Below, piece after piece: positions 6,213 to 6,251 of a stretch of 6,251 nt of DNA. Source of the stretch: Prevotella sp. CAG:891 (GTDB lineage Bacteria; Bacteroidota; Bacteroidia; Bacteroidales; Bacteroidaceae); the NCBI GenBank assembly GCA_000437675.1, contig FR901721.1:12310-18560 (forward strand), read 5' to 3'. A program made the position numbers and the translations under genes. Within the stretch, counting starts at the first letter, position 1. Each line of letters opens with the position of its first letter. Below the pieces are notes generated by a model, which did no database searches, had not been told where the DNA came from, and saw nothing but the letters and a program-made list of their open reading frames with translations.

Positions 6213-6251
6213 ACATTTCCCGTGTGTTTTGCGCCCAATATTTCGCGCGAT

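Larger units (their letters stand above)
5716..6251. other. Region upstream of the operon promoter, no firm gene
   Basis: Apart from the 21-bp tandem repeat, the palindrome and the doubtful overlapping ORFs, I see no gene here. A small imperfect hairpin can form in the 5790-5818 area (CCAAC and GTTGG around TGCG/CGCA). No tRNA, rRNA, CRISPR or insertion-sequence ends are apparent. The segment runs off the right edge. Confidence 0.5.

Overview
The window looks like a chromosomal stretch from a member of the Bacteroidales, most plausibly Prevotellaceae. The grounds are two large secreted glycosidases with Bacteroidetes-type architectures, a C-terminal domain that resembles a type IX secretion (Por/T9SS) sorting signal, starts without a Shine-Dalgarno sequence, and one near-perfect Bacteroidetes promoter (TTTG-N19-TACTTTTG). 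The assignment rests on protein style and signals, not on a marker gene.

Layout: positions 1-374 hold no convincing gene. They contain nested inverted repeats (4-117), a symmetric 20-bp-arm hairpin (257-301) that is the likely end of the leftward transcript, and a short direct repeat (321-347). Two genes then occupy 375-5318 on the minus strand. The first transcribed is a GH29 alpha-L-fucosidase with a C-terminal F5/8C (CBM32-like) domain (5318 to 3780). Thirty bases later comes a 1124-residue GH16 endo-glycanase (3749 to 375). The right-hand 930 bases (5319-6251) hold a minus-strand promoter with a hairpin at its predicted transcription start, a roughly 360-nt untranslated leader, and a 21-bp tandem repeat that is open in a frame on both strands.

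How the genes work together: the two enzymes form a compact operon. Both have signal peptides, but only the GH16 enzyme carries a T9SS-like tail. A reasonable inference is that the endo-acting GH16 enzyme cuts polysaccharide or glycoprotein glycan at the cell surface, while the fucosidase removes fucose from fragments, probably in the periplasm. Fucose removal beside a GH16 enzyme of the ExDxxE type fits host mucin-type O-glycans or fucosylated oligosaccharides at least as well as plain beta-glucan. No SusC/SusD, sulfatase or regulator gene is visible here.

The less ordinary signals are the 21-bp bidirectionally open repeat, the promoter/hairpin with a long leader, the duplicated two-domain module in the GH16 protein, and the nested inverted repeats at the left edge. 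None of these amounts to a demonstrable new system from sequence alone.
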